A stretch of DNA of 64,000 nucleotides from positions 1-64,000 of the forward strand of contig CANRMJ010000004.1 in assembly GCA_947631705.1 (NCBI GenBank), written 5' to 3'. The translations under genes and the position numbers were made by a program. Origin of the DNA: an uncultured Clostridia bacterium (GTDB lineage Bacteria; Bacillota; Clostridia; Oscillospirales; Acutalibacteraceae). Below the pieces are notes generated by a model. The model was not told where the DNA came from. It ran no database searches and saw only the letters and a list, made by a program, of their open reading frames with translations. Below are positions 1 to 9,801 of this stretch, piece after piece. Positions within the stretch are counted from its first letter, which is position 1; each line of letters begins with the position of its first letter.

Positions 1-20
1 TGATACGCGATCAGAGCGAA

Positions 21-1022
21 GTGCTCGCAAGAGAGATTATAGGCACGGCGATCCAGCGCTGCGCCGCGGACCACACGGCGGAAACCACCGTTTCCGTTGT
101 ATCTCTGCCAAACGATGAAATGAAGGGCAGAATTATCGGCCGTGAGGGCAGAAACATACGCTCTCTCGAAACCATTACGGGCGTTGAGCTTATTATTGAC
201 GACACGCCCGAGGCTATCACAATCAGTTCGTTTGATCCTGTAAGGCGCGAAATTGCAAGGCTAACCTTGGAGCGCCTTATTCAAGACGGACGAATTCACC
301 CCACGCGCATTGAGGAAATGTTTGAAAAATCAACGCGCGAAGTAAACGCTATAATTAAACAGGAGGGCGAAAAGGCTGTTCTTTCCGCAAACTGCGGCTC
401 CATACATCCAGAGCTTGTAAGGCTCCTCGGAAAGCTGAAATACCGCACCTCTTACGGTCAGAGCGTGCTCAAACACAGCCTTGAGGTCAGCTATATAGCC
501 GGTCTTATGGCTGCCGAAATCGGAGCCGATGAAAAGCTTGCCCGCCGCGCGGGGCTTTTGCACGATATTGGAAAGGCTCTGGATCACGAGAAAGAGGGCT
601 CGCATATCGCGCTCGGTGTGGAATACGCGCGAAAATATAAGGAAAACGAACAGGTTGTTCACGCCATTGCCGCTCACCACGGCGAGATAGAGTGCAAAAC
701 AGTTGTTGCCTGCCTTGTTCAGGCGGCGGACGCCGTTTCAGCCTCCCGCCCCGGCGCAAGACGCGAAAATATCGAAAACTACATAAAAAGGCTCCAGCAG
801 CTTGAAGAAATTTCAACAAGCTTTGACGGAGTTGAAAGAGCGTATGCCATTCAGGCAGGTCGTGAGGTGAGGGTTATGGTTAAGCCCGACGCCGTAAGCG
901 ATGAAAAAATGCCCTTTATAGCGCGTGAGATCGCAAAGAAAATAGAATCCGATATGGAATATCCCGGTCAGATTAAGATAAACATTATCCGCGAATCACG
1001 TGTTTCCGATGTGGCAAAATAA
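21..1022 (+). CDS. rny: Ribonuclease Y, C-terminal part (KH + HD domains); 5' end lies outside the window
   Basis: KH-like [59 protein letters not shown] and HD-domain [15 protein letters not shown]; reading frame is open to the window edge. Confidence 0.95.
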   Translation: MLAREIIGTAIQRCAADHTAETTVSVVSLPNDEMKGRIIGREGRNIRSLETITGVELIIDDTPEAITISSFDPVRREIARLTLERLIQDGRIHPTRIEEMFEKSTREVNAIIKQEGEKAVLSANCGSIHPELVRLLGKLKYRTSYGQSVLKHSLEVSYIAGLMAAEIGADEKLARRAGLLHDIGKALDHEKEGSHIALGVEYARKYKENEQVVHAIAAHHGEIECKTVVACLVQAADAVSASRPGARRENIENYIKRLQQLEEISTSFDGVERAYAIQAGREVRVMVKPDAVSDEKMPFIAREIAKKIESDMEYPGQIKINIIRESRVSDVAK

Positions 1023-1032
1023 CTATGCAAAA

Positions 1033-1059
1033 GGCTGCCTTGCTTTTCTGCGGGCAGCC
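1033..1059 (+). terminator. Hairpin after rny
   Basis: GGCTGCC...GGCAGCC inverted repeat followed by ATTTTATT just after the rny stop. Confidence 0.55.
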
Positions 1060-1204
1060 GATTTTATTCGGAAAAATTCAAAAAAACAGGTTTGCTTAAC
1101 AAATGTTGATGTTCGGGCGTTGCCCTTAATTATATTGTTGCACAAGGCAAAAAATAATGTAAAAATATTTGTAAAATTTTGTCTTATTTGTATAAATTAC
1201 ACAA

Positions 1205-1231
1205 GGATACGGGATTTTTTTCTCCGTATCC
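1205..1231 (+). terminator. Terminator-like hairpin in the leader region of the polysaccharide operon
   Basis: GGATACGG...CCGTATCC perfect arms followed by ATATTTTTTC. Confidence 0.55.
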
Positions 1232-1361
1232 ATATTTTTTCATAACCGTGTTTTATTGATTTATTATTAATAATATGCTAATATAGATTATAATATCTGC
1301 AAAACGATCCGCAAAAGCGTTCTTGCAGAATAACAGTCATGATCTACGGAGGTAAAATAGA

Positions 1362-2120
1362 TTGGACAGGGAAAGAGAAATAGATATAGATTTCGGCAGA
1401 ATATTTTTTATGATGCGCAAACGCGTTGTATACATAGTTCTTGCAACCGTGATACTTGCGGTTTTATCGGGCTGTGTAACTCATTTTTTAATTTCTCCGA
1501 AATATTCCGCAAGCTGCACAATGTATGTTTACAGCAACACCGACCGCGTGAGCACCGATTCATCTATCGGGACAAGCGAGATCGCCGCGTCGCAGCAGCT
1601 TGTTAAAACTTATATTTGTATTCTTGAAAGCGACAGGGTGCTTGAAAAGGTTATAGAGGAGCTTGATCTTAACACAACGGCAGGCGCCTTGCAGGATATG
1701 ATATCCTGCTCGCAAATTGAGGAAACCGAAATTTTCAGCGTTACGGTTACAAGCACAAACGCCGTGCTTTCCGCAAACGTTGCAAACGCGATAGCGCAGG
1801 TTGTGCCGGAGGAAATTGTGCGCGTTGTTAAAGCCGGAGGCGTTGAGGTTATAGACTATGCGAAGGTGCCGAGCCACCCGTCTTCGCCCGATTTGAAAAG
1901 AAACGTTATCATAGGCGCAATGCTCGGCTTTGTGATTTCATTTGCAATATTCTTTATCTATGAAATGTTCGACACCACTATCACAAGCGAAAAGGATATC
2001 ACACGCGATTTTGATATCCCGATGCTCGGAACGATTCCACGGCTTATTCCGTCTTCAGAAAAGGAACCGCCGTCGGCCGCGGCTCAAAATGAAAACGCAA
2101 AAGGAGGTAAAAAACAATGA
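1362..2120 (+). CDS. Wzz/YveK-type polysaccharide chain-length determinant / BY-kinase transmembrane modulator
   Basis: Two TM segments flanking an extracellular domain, terminal P-x2-P-like VPSHPSSPDLKRN; TTG start with upstream GGAGG; overlaps the BY-kinase gene. Confidence 0.85.
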   Translation: MDREREIDIDFGRIFFMMRKRVVYIVLATVILAVLSGCVTHFLISPKYSASCTMYVYSNTDRVSTDSSIGTSEIAASQQLVKTYICILESDRVLEKVIEELDLNTTAGALQDMISCSQIEETEIFSVTVTSTNAVLSANVANAIAQVVPEEIVRVVKAGGVEVIDYAKVPSHPSSPDLKRNVIIGAMLGFVISFAIFFIYEMFDTTITSEKDITRDFDIPMLGTIPRLIPSSEKEPPSAAAQNENAKGGKKQ

Positions 2121-2887
2121 ATCTTTTCAAAGGCAGGAAAAAAGACGCGCAGAAAACACGCGGCTTTACGAGAGAAGACAGCAAAAAAATGCTGGGTCCC
2201 GAATCGCCTTTCTTTGTAAAAGAGGCTTATTCGTCTATCAGAACAAACCTTCTTTTTATGCAGCACGGCGAAAAATGCCCCGTATTTATTGTAACAAGCC
2301 CCACTGCCAACAACGGTAAATCAATAAACAGCATAAATCTTGCAATTTCGTTCGCGCAGATGGGCAAGCGCACGCTGCTTATAGACAGCGATATGAGAAA
2401 CCCCACGATTCACCGAATGTTTTCGATCCCCGTTAAAAACGGCCTTTCGGAAATCCTTGCCGGTCTTACGGACAATATCACCGTTTCCAAAACGGAAATA
2501 GAGAATCTCTCTGTTCTCACATCGGGAAAAATCCCTCCGAATCCCGCGGAGCTGCTTTCCTCCGCGCGTATGGATAAACTGCTTGAATTCGTAAAAGAGC
2601 ATTACGACTGCGTGTTTATAGACACGCCGCCCGTTAACCTTGTTACGGACGCAACTGTTTTCGCAGGAAAAACCACGGGATATATCCTTATAGTTAAAGC
2701 AAATTCAAACGACACATCAGACGTTAAGACCGCCGTTACAAATCTTGAACACGTTGGCGGCAACGTGCTTGGCGTTGTTCTTAACGATATCTCATCGAGC
2801 CGCCACAAATATTATTCCTATTACAGAAAATACGACTATAAATATAAATACAGCTACGGCTACGGCTATGGCTACGGATACAAATAA
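2117..2887 (+). CDS. CpsD/CapB-family bacterial tyrosine kinase with Tyr-rich C-terminus
   Basis: Walker-like TSPTANNGKSINSINLAISFAQMGKRTLLIDSDMRNP and FIDTPP; C-terminal YYSYYRKYDYKYKYSYGYGYGYGYK. Confidence 0.92.
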   Translation: MNLFKGRKKDAQKTRGFTREDSKKMLGPESPFFVKEAYSSIRTNLLFMQHGEKCPVFIVTSPTANNGKSINSINLAISFAQMGKRTLLIDSDMRNPTIHRMFSIPVKNGLSEILAGLTDNITVSKTEIENLSVLTSGKIPPNPAELLSSARMDKLLEFVKEHYDCVFIDTPPVNLVTDATVFAGKTTGYILIVKANSNDTSDVKTAVTNLEHVGGNVLGVVLNDISSSRHKYYSYYRKYDYKYKYSYGYGYGYGYK

Positions 2888-2904
2888 TACAGAAGTGATG
2901 CCAT

Positions 2905-4413
2905 ATGACCAAACGTACAAGAATTCAGCTTACGTTTGAATATTTTGTTGATTTGTGCGCCATGCTTGCCGCAAACTTCATAGCGGTGAAAATATGCGGC
3001 CTTATCAACAAAATCCCCCCGCTTTCAACGGAAACGCTCATACGCTATATGCTGCTTGCTATCATTTCAAACACTGTTATCTTTGTCGGCTTCGCGTCTT
3101 CGTTGAACCTTTCTTTCAGGAGCAGAACGGCTGAAACGCTCTCTGTTCTCAGAAACTGCCTGCTGGGCTACATGGTGCTGGCGGTGCTGCTGCTGCTCAC
3201 AAAAAACGAGATTATCGAATCAAGATACCAATTTGTTATATCTCTTATTCTCTACATTGTCATTTCGGCGATCGGCAGATATATTCTCAAAAGAATTTTG
3301 ATTTACAGGTTTTCGCAGTCAAAGCTTGCAACGCTCACGGGCGTTGTTACGGTGGGCGAAAGAGCCGAGGAGTTTATTGAACGGCTTCAGTTGGACTGGG
3401 TGAGAAGAATTGAAGGGCTTGTTTTGCTTGACGCCGTTGAGGAAAACGGAGTTTACAAATATCAGCACAGCACGAAAAGCCTTGACGAAAGCGGAAACGC
3501 AACCGTTACTTACAGCAAAGAGCTTGAAACGGTGCGTGAAATTGCGGGAGTGCCCGTTGTTGCGAATTCCGATAATTTTATGGAGTGGATCCGCTCCTCC
3601 TCGCTTGACGAGGTCTTTCTTAACATTCCGTTCGGAATAGGTCCTCAAACGGAAGAATATATTGAAGAGCTTGAAAGCATGGGAATAACGGTTCACGCAA
3701 ATATTCCCATGTTTGAAAGAGCAACAGACGACGACAGCTACGGCAACATAAGCTGCGGCGTTACGGCGGGATATCCCATGGTGACGTTTTCCGCCGCGGA
3801 ACACAGCGTAACCCTGCTTGCAGTTAAAAGAATTTTTGATTTTATCTGCGGGATCATAGGCTCTGTTTTATCGGCGCCCATAATTCTGCTTGTTGCGATA
3901 CCGCTGCTTATAGAATCCAAAGGACCGCTTATTTTCAAGCAGCCCCGCATAGGAAAAAACGGCAGAGTATTCAACATCTATAAGCTCCGTTCAATGTATG
4001 TTGACGCCGAGGCAAGAAAAGAGGCTCTTATGGCTGAAAACAAGATGAACGGATTTATGTTTAAAATAGACGACGACCCGAGAATCACAAAGGTGGGGCG
4101 GTTTATAAGAAAAACGAGCATAGACGAGCTTCCTCAGTTTTGGAACGTTGTTAAAGGCGATATGAGCCTTGTCGGCACGCGCCCGCCCACGGTGGATGAG
4201 TTTGTTCAGTATGAAAGCCACCACAAAAGGCGCCTTTCAATGAACCCCGGAATAACGGGAATGTGGCAGGTGAGCGGCAGATCCGATATCCAGGATTTTG
4301 AAGAGGTTGTTAAACTTGACTGCAAGTACATAGACAACTGGTCGCTCTGGCTCGACTTAAAAATACTCTTAAAAACCGTTAAGGTTGTTTTAACGCGCAA
4401 AGGCGCTGAATAG
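2905..4413 (+). CDS. Exopolysaccharide polyprenyl glycosylphosphotransferase (initiating sugar transferase)
   Basis: C-terminal KRIFDFICGIIGSVLSAPI...GPLIFKQPRIGKNGRVFNIYKLRSM...TSIDELPQFWNVVKGDMSLVGTRPP. Confidence 0.93.
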   Translation: MTKRTRIQLTFEYFVDLCAMLAANFIAVKICGLINKIPPLSTETLIRYMLLAIISNTVIFVGFASSLNLSFRSRTAETLSVLRNCLLGYMVLAVLLLLTKNEIIESRYQFVISLILYIVISAIGRYILKRILIYRFSQSKLATLTGVVTVGERAEEFIERLQLDWVRRIEGLVLLDAVEENGVYKYQHSTKSLDESGNATVTYSKELETVREIAGVPVVANSDNFMEWIRSSSLDEVFLNIPFGIGPQTEEYIEELESMGITVHANIPMFERATDDDSYGNISCGVTAGYPMVTFSAAEHSVTLLAVKRIFDFICGIIGSVLSAPIILLVAIPLLIESKGPLIFKQPRIGKNGRVFNIYKLRSMYVDAEARKEALMAENKMNGFMFKIDDDPRITKVGRFIRKTSIDELPQFWNVVKGDMSLVGTRPPTVDEFVQYESHHKRRLSMNPGITGMWQVSGRSDIQDFEEVVKLDCKYIDNWSLWLDLKILLKTVKVVLTRKGAE

Positions 4414-4416
4414 GGT

Positions 4417-5553
4417 GTGCTTTTCAAAATGAAAATCGCAATGATAGGTCACAAAAGAATACCCTCCCGCGAGGGCGGGGTGGAGATAGTTGTCGGCGAG
4501 CTGAGCGAAAGAATGGCAAAAGCAGGTCACAGCGTTACCGCCTACAACCGCGGCGGAGAACATATTTCGGGCAGCCGCTTTTCAAACGGCGCAAAATTAA
4601 AGGAATACCGAGGGGTGCGCATAGTAACAGTGCCCACTCCAAAAAGCAGCAGTCTTAACGCCATTGTTTACAGCGTTTTCGCAACTATAAGAGCCGTTTT
4701 CAGCGGCTGCGACGTTATTCATTTTCACGCCGAGGGTCCCTCTGCGATGTGCTTTCTGCCTCATCTTTTTAAAATACGCACCGTTGTGACTGTTCACGGG
4801 CTCGACTGGCAAAGGGCAAAATGGGGCGGCTTTGCGACAAAATTCTTGCTTTTCGGCGAGAAAACCGCTGTAAAATATGCAGATGAGATAATCGTTTTAT
4901 CAAAAGCGGTAAAAAAATATTTTCTCGATACCTACGGCAGAGAAACCGTTTTTATTCCAAACGGCGTTACAAAGCCCGAAATCAGGAAAGCGCATATAAT
5001 TAAAGAAAAATATTCTCTTGAAAAAGACGGATACATACTTTTTCTCGGAAGGCTTGTGCCCGAAAAAGGGATCCACCGTTTGATAGACGCCTACAAGGAA
5101 ATAAACACCGATATGCCGCTTGTTATAGCGGGAGGGTCAAGCCATACAGATAACTATATGAATTCGCTGAAAGCCTCTGCTGCCGGCAACAGCAAAATCA
5201 TTTTCACCGATTTTGTTCAGGGCGAGGAGCTTGAAGAGCTCTATTCAAACGCCTATATTTATGTGTTGCCGAGCGATCTTGAGGGGATGCCGATAAGCCT
5301 TTTGGAGGCTATGAGCTATGGCAGATGTTGCCTTACATCGGATATTCCCGAATGCACCGAAGTGTGCGGCGGCAGAGCCCTTTCTTTTAGAAAAGGCGAT
5401 ACCGAGGATTTGAAAAACAAACTGCAAGAGCTTCTTGAAAGCAGGGAGCTTGTTGAAAATCTCAGGTCAGACTGCGCGGAATATGTGCTCTCAGCTTATA
5501 ATTGGGATAATGTGACTGCCGAAACACTCGCGCTTTACGGTGATACAAAATGA
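4417..5553 (+). CDS. Glycosyltransferase family 4 protein (start probably ATG at 4429)
   Basis: GT-B fold signatures: GGVEIVVGELSERMAKAGHSVTAYNR, LFLGRLVPEKGIHRLIDAY, PSDLEGMPISLLEAMSYG. Confidence 0.9.
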   Translation: MLFKMKIAMIGHKRIPSREGGVEIVVGELSERMAKAGHSVTAYNRGGEHISGSRFSNGAKLKEYRGVRIVTVPTPKSSSLNAIVYSVFATIRAVFSGCDVIHFHAEGPSAMCFLPHLFKIRTVVTVHGLDWQRAKWGGFATKFLLFGEKTAVKYADEIIVLSKAVKKYFLDTYGRETVFIPNGVTKPEIRKAHIIKEKYSLEKDGYILFLGRLVPEKGIHRLIDAYKEINTDMPLVIAGGSSHTDNYMNSLKASAAGNSKIIFTDFVQGEELEELYSNAYIYVLPSDLEGMPISLLEAMSYGRCCLTSDIPECTEVCGGRALSFRKGDTEDLKNKLQELLESRELVENLRSDCAEYVLSAYNWDNVTAETLALYGDTK

Positions 5554-6563
5554 GCAGAGAAAGAATTATTTGGGTAGACAACGTTAAAGTTATCGCGATT
5601 TCGCTTGTGGTGCTCGGTCATTTTTTTCAGAGTATGATTTCCGCAGATATTATACAAGACAGCGCGGCGATTTCGTTTTTTGAAACATTCATATACTATT
5701 TTCACGTTCCCCTGTTTTTTATGTGCAGCGGTTTTCTGTATCAGAAATATTCGCAGGTGCGTTCTTTTTCTCAATGGGGGCAAAACGTTCTCAAAAAGCT
5801 GATTGCTTTTTCGGTGCCGTATTTTGTTTTTAATATTGCGTCTTACATTCTCAAAACGGCTTTTTCCGATTATGTAAACAATCAAACGGAAAGTCTTGTT
5901 TCAAATCTTTTTATCGAGCCTCTTCCTCCTTATTGGTTTTTGCTCACGCTGTTTCTGATTTTCGTTATAACTCCCACATTCGGCGGCAAAAAACAGATTT
6001 CCGCGGCGCTCGCGGTTTCCTTTGCGGTATATGTGTTTATCGGTGTTCAGCGCGTCATAGATGTTCCGACGGCAATAAATTCCGTTATGATTTACGAATT
6101 TTGGTTCGTGCTGGGAATGTGGATAGCCGTTTTTGATATCAAAAAGCTGTTTTCTTTCGGCGCCGCCGCGATTTTCGCGATATCGCCCTTGGCCGCGCTG
6201 CTCGGAGAGAGATTTTCTGTGCCGGGCATTATAATTAGGCTTATTTGCGGACTTTCCGCCTGCTTCGGTATAATCGGCTTTACGGGCAGGCTATACAAAA
6301 ACGGCAGGCAGACCCCCGTAATGGGTTTTGCCGCAAAATACACAATGCCCGTTTTTCTTATGCACACGATATTTGCCGCGGGAGTCAGAGCGATACTTTT
6401 AAAAATCGGTATCTCAAGCCCCGCGATACATATAGCGGCGGGCATAGCGGCTTCGTTTGCCCTGCCCGTAATCTCACAAATAATAATGGATAAAATTCAT
6501 CTTGATTTTCTTGTTTATCCGTTAAGATATTTAAAACCAAAGCAGAAAAGAGCGGAAAAATGA
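5550..6563 (+). CDS. Acyltransferase family 3 membrane protein
   Basis: RIIWVDNVKVIAISLVVLGHFFQSM N-terminus and ~10 hydrophobic segments. Confidence 0.85.
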   Translation: MSRERIIWVDNVKVIAISLVVLGHFFQSMISADIIQDSAAISFFETFIYYFHVPLFFMCSGFLYQKYSQVRSFSQWGQNVLKKLIAFSVPYFVFNIASYILKTAFSDYVNNQTESLVSNLFIEPLPPYWFLLTLFLIFVITPTFGGKKQISAALAVSFAVYVFIGVQRVIDVPTAINSVMIYEFWFVLGMWIAVFDIKKLFSFGAAAIFAISPLAALLGERFSVPGIIIRLICGLSACFGIIGFTGRLYKNGRQTPVMGFAAKYTMPVFLMHTIFAAGVRAILLKIGISSPAIHIAAGIAASFALPVISQIIMDKIHLDFLVYPLRYLKPKQKRAEK

Positions 6564-7741
6564 AAATTTTGATGGTAAACAAATTCCTCTATCCCAACGG
6601 CGGCTCCGAAACTTATATATTCCGGCTTGGCGCCTGCCTTGAATCACTCGGTCACGAGGTTCAGTATTTCGGTATGGAGCATCCGAACAGAATCGTGGGC
6701 AACAGAGCGGAGCAATACACAAAAAACATGGATTTTCACGGCGGCAGCCGTATTTCAAAGCTTTTTTACCCGTTTAAAACGATTTATTCGTCAGACGCAA
6801 AAAAGAAAATGCTTGCCGTTTTAAAGGATTTCAACCCCGATGTTGTTCATCTTAACAACTTCAATTATCAGCTTACTCCAAGCGTTATATACGCTGTTGA
6901 AAAATACAGAAAAGCAAGCAAAAGAAAAGTTAAAATCATCTATACCGCACACGATTATCAGCTTGTGTGCCCGAATCATATGATGTTTAACTCCTCAGGC
7001 ATATGCGAAAAATGCGCAAACGGTGGCAGCGTGGCCTGCATAAAGGGAAGATGTATTCATTCAAGCCTTGCCAAAAGCGCCGTGGGCGCCGCCGAATCGG
7101 CTCTGTACCGAACGCTCAAAACGTATAAATACATAGACACAGTAATTTGTTGCAGCAAGTTTATGAAATCCGTGCTTGATAAAAATTCGGTTTTGGCGGG
7201 AAAAACGGTTGTGATGCGCAATTTTATCGAAAAGCCCGAAAAAAAAGAAGTTCAAAAAGAAAATTACGCGCTCTATTTCGGAAGATACAGCAGGGAAAAG
7301 GGTATAGAAACCATTGCGCGCGCGAAAAATATTAATTTCATCTGCGCGGGCTCAGGTCCCATGGAAGATTTTATAAACAGCCGGTCAAACATTAAAAATA
7401 TCGGCTTTAAATCGGGCGAGGAGCTTGAAATGCTTATCAGAAAGGCAAAATGCTCCGTCTATCCGAGCATATGGTATGAAAACTGCCCGTTTTCCGTTAT
7501 GGAGAGCATTTCCCTCGGAACTCCCGTTGTGGGCTCGGATATCGGCGGACTCCCGGAGCTTATCGAAAACGGCAAAACGGGAATACTGTTTAAAAGCGGC
7601 AGCGAAACGGATTTTGAAAACGCCGTAAATTCTATTATGCAAAACGACGCGAAAGCCGCCGAAATGGCAGAGAACTGCCTAAACGCCGAATTTGACACGG
7701 CGGAAACCTACACAAAAAAACTAATTGAAATATACAAGTGA
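6560..7741 (+). CDS. Glycosyltransferase family 4 protein
   Basis: NGGSETYIFRLGACLESLGHEV; YFGRYSREKGIETIARA; PSIWYENCPFSVMESISLGTPVVGSDIGGLPELI. Confidence 0.92.
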   Translation: MKILMVNKFLYPNGGSETYIFRLGACLESLGHEVQYFGMEHPNRIVGNRAEQYTKNMDFHGGSRISKLFYPFKTIYSSDAKKKMLAVLKDFNPDVVHLNNFNYQLTPSVIYAVEKYRKASKRKVKIIYTAHDYQLVCPNHMMFNSSGICEKCANGGSVACIKGRCIHSSLAKSAVGAAESALYRTLKTYKYIDTVICCSKFMKSVLDKNSVLAGKTVVMRNFIEKPEKKEVQKENYALYFGRYSREKGIETIARAKNINFICAGSGPMEDFINSRSNIKNIGFKSGEELEMLIRKAKCSVYPSIWYENCPFSVMESISLGTPVVGSDIGGLPELIENGKTGILFKSGSETDFENAVNSIMQNDAKAAEMAENCLNAEFDTAETYTKKLIEIYK

Positions 7742-8916
7742 TTCATATGGCAAAAAAATTAAACGGAACGGTTATCGTTACTTATCGGTGCAACGCCCGC
7801 TGCACAATGTGCAGCCGCTACAAGCGCCCTTCCTCTCCTGATGAGGAAATCGGAATTGAAACAATAAGGAAGCTCCCGCGAATGTACTTCACGAATATAA
7901 CGGGCGGCGAACCGTTCATAAGAACCGATTTAAAAGATATTGTGCGCGAGCTATACAAGAAAAGCGACAGAATAGTTATATCCACAAACGGCTTTTTCAC
8001 AGACAGAATAATTGATTTGTGCAAAGAATTTCCGAATGTGGGAATACGCGTTTCCATAGAGGGTCTGGAAGAGACGAACAACGCCATCCGAGGACTTGAA
8101 GACGGCTTTAACAGGGGCGTTGAAACACTGAGAAGGCTGGTTGAGATGAAACACCCCGACGTTGGATTCGGAATGACCGTTCAGGACCGCAACGCAAACG
8201 ACCTTGTGCCGCTCTACAAGCTCTCCGACGAAATGAATATGGAATTTGCAACAGCGTCGCTCCACAATTCCTTTTACTTTGTGGAATCAAAAAACATTAT
8301 CGGAGACAGGGCGGCTGTTGCAAGGAATTTTGAGAATTTAATAAACGAGCTTTTGAACAGCAACAATCCCAAAAAGTGGTTTAGGGCATATTTCAACCAC
8401 GGACTTATAAATTATATTTACGGTCAAAAAAGGCTTTTGCCGTGCGATATGGCATTTGACACGTTTTTTATAGACCCATACGGCGACGTTATGCCCTGCA
8501 ACGGCACAAAGGAAAAGCTTGTTATGGGAAATCTCAACACCGAAACTTGGGATGAGCTTTGGAACAGCGAACAGGCGGAAAAGGTGCGAAACGAAGTTAG
8601 GCACTGCGACCGAAACTGCTGGATGATCGGCTCCGTTTCACCCGCAATGCACAAATACATCACCGTTCCCGCAATGTGGGTGATCAAGCACAAATTTTTA
8701 AGATTTTTCAAGAATAAAAAATACAGTATGTATGAGCTGCCGATAGTGCGCGACCTTGAAAGCGGAAAGGTTACGAAGGAAGAGCTTGACGCTCTTTCAA
8801 CCTGCGACGCCGATTCCGACGCAAGCGACGGGCTTTCGGAAAAATCAAAGGCGGCTTTAAAGGATAAAACGGGAGAACAAATCGTTGCCGATGAAATTGC
8901 CCGGCAAACGGAATAG
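7738..8916 (+). CDS. Radical SAM protein with SPASM-like C-terminal cysteines (start may be ATG 7747)
   Basis: CNARCTMC (CX3CX2C), TGGEPF motif, C-terminal CDMAF..DPYGDVMPCNG...CDRNCW. Confidence 0.9.
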   Translation: MIHMAKKLNGTVIVTYRCNARCTMCSRYKRPSSPDEEIGIETIRKLPRMYFTNITGGEPFIRTDLKDIVRELYKKSDRIVISTNGFFTDRIIDLCKEFPNVGIRVSIEGLEETNNAIRGLEDGFNRGVETLRRLVEMKHPDVGFGMTVQDRNANDLVPLYKLSDEMNMEFATASLHNSFYFVESKNIIGDRAAVARNFENLINELLNSNNPKKWFRAYFNHGLINYIYGQKRLLPCDMAFDTFFIDPYGDVMPCNGTKEKLVMGNLNTETWDELWNSEQAEKVRNEVRHCDRNCWMIGSVSPAMHKYITVPAMWVIKHKFLRFFKNKKYSMYELPIVRDLESGKVTKEELDALSTCDADSDASDGLSEKSKAALKDKTGEQIVADEIARQTE

Positions 8917-8948
8917 ATTGGATATTTTCTCCAAACGGAGTGTTTTGA

Positions 8949-9776
8949 ATGAAAAGACTTGGGCTTTCCGAAATTCAGAAAACAGAATTTGAAATAATGT
9001 CCGCCGTGATTGACTTTTTAAATGAAAATTCCATTTTATATTACGTCTGCGGCGGCACGGCTTTGGGTTCCGTTCGCCATCAGGGCTTTATTCCGTGGGA
9101 CGACGATATAGATATTTTTCTGCCCCGTAAGGATTATAACCGACTGCTTGAACTGACCGACGGAATTCTTCTTGACGGATACATTTCGATAAAAAGACCG
9201 GGCGACAGTAATTATATTTATCCGTTTGCCAAGGCGTGCAGCGAAAAAACCGTTGTTTACGAGCAAAATGTTTCCGATAAAAAATATTCCATCGGGATTT
9301 TTATTGATATATTTCCTCTTGATAATTATTACAACTGCGCTTTTGCAAACGTTCTTTTTTGGACAAAATCAAGGCTGCTCCATAGTATGCTTGAATCCGC
9401 AACAAACCAGATAAATCTAAGCGCGCCCGGCTCCTTTAGATACCGAGCCAAAAATACGCTTCGCGCAATTCAAAAGCCGATTGCAAAAAGGGTTTCGCCG
9501 GAATACTTAACAAAAAAAATAGACAACCTCGCAAAAAAAAGGCAAAATAAAAACAGCGGATACGTTGGAAATATTGTGTGGAGCTTTAGTCTGAAAGTTT
9601 TTAAAAAAAGTATATTCGGAGATCCCGCCAAAGGCGTTTTTGAGGGTAAAGAGGTAAATATTCCCACCTTATGGAAAGAATATCTCACACAGATGTACGG
9701 TGATGATTATATGACATTGCCGCCTGAAAACAAACGTGTTTCCCACTGTGTGGATGCTTATTTAAAAAATGAATGA
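8949..9776 (+). CDS. LicD family protein (phosphorylcholine/phospho-sugar transferase-like)
   Basis: YYVCGGTALGSVRHQGFIPWDDDIDIFLPRKDYNRLL signature. Confidence 0.92.
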   Translation: MKRLGLSEIQKTEFEIMSAVIDFLNENSILYYVCGGTALGSVRHQGFIPWDDDIDIFLPRKDYNRLLELTDGILLDGYISIKRPGDSNYIYPFAKACSEKTVVYEQNVSDKKYSIGIFIDIFPLDNYYNCAFANVLFWTKSRLLHSMLESATNQINLSAPGSFRYRAKNTLRAIQKPIAKRVSPEYLTKKIDNLAKKRQNKNSGYVGNIVWSFSLKVFKKSIFGDPAKGVFEGKEVNIPTLWKEYLTQMYGDDYMTLPPENKRVSHCVDAYLKNE

Positions 9777-9801
9777 ACAACACCGTTTAGGAGTGTTTTG
9801 A

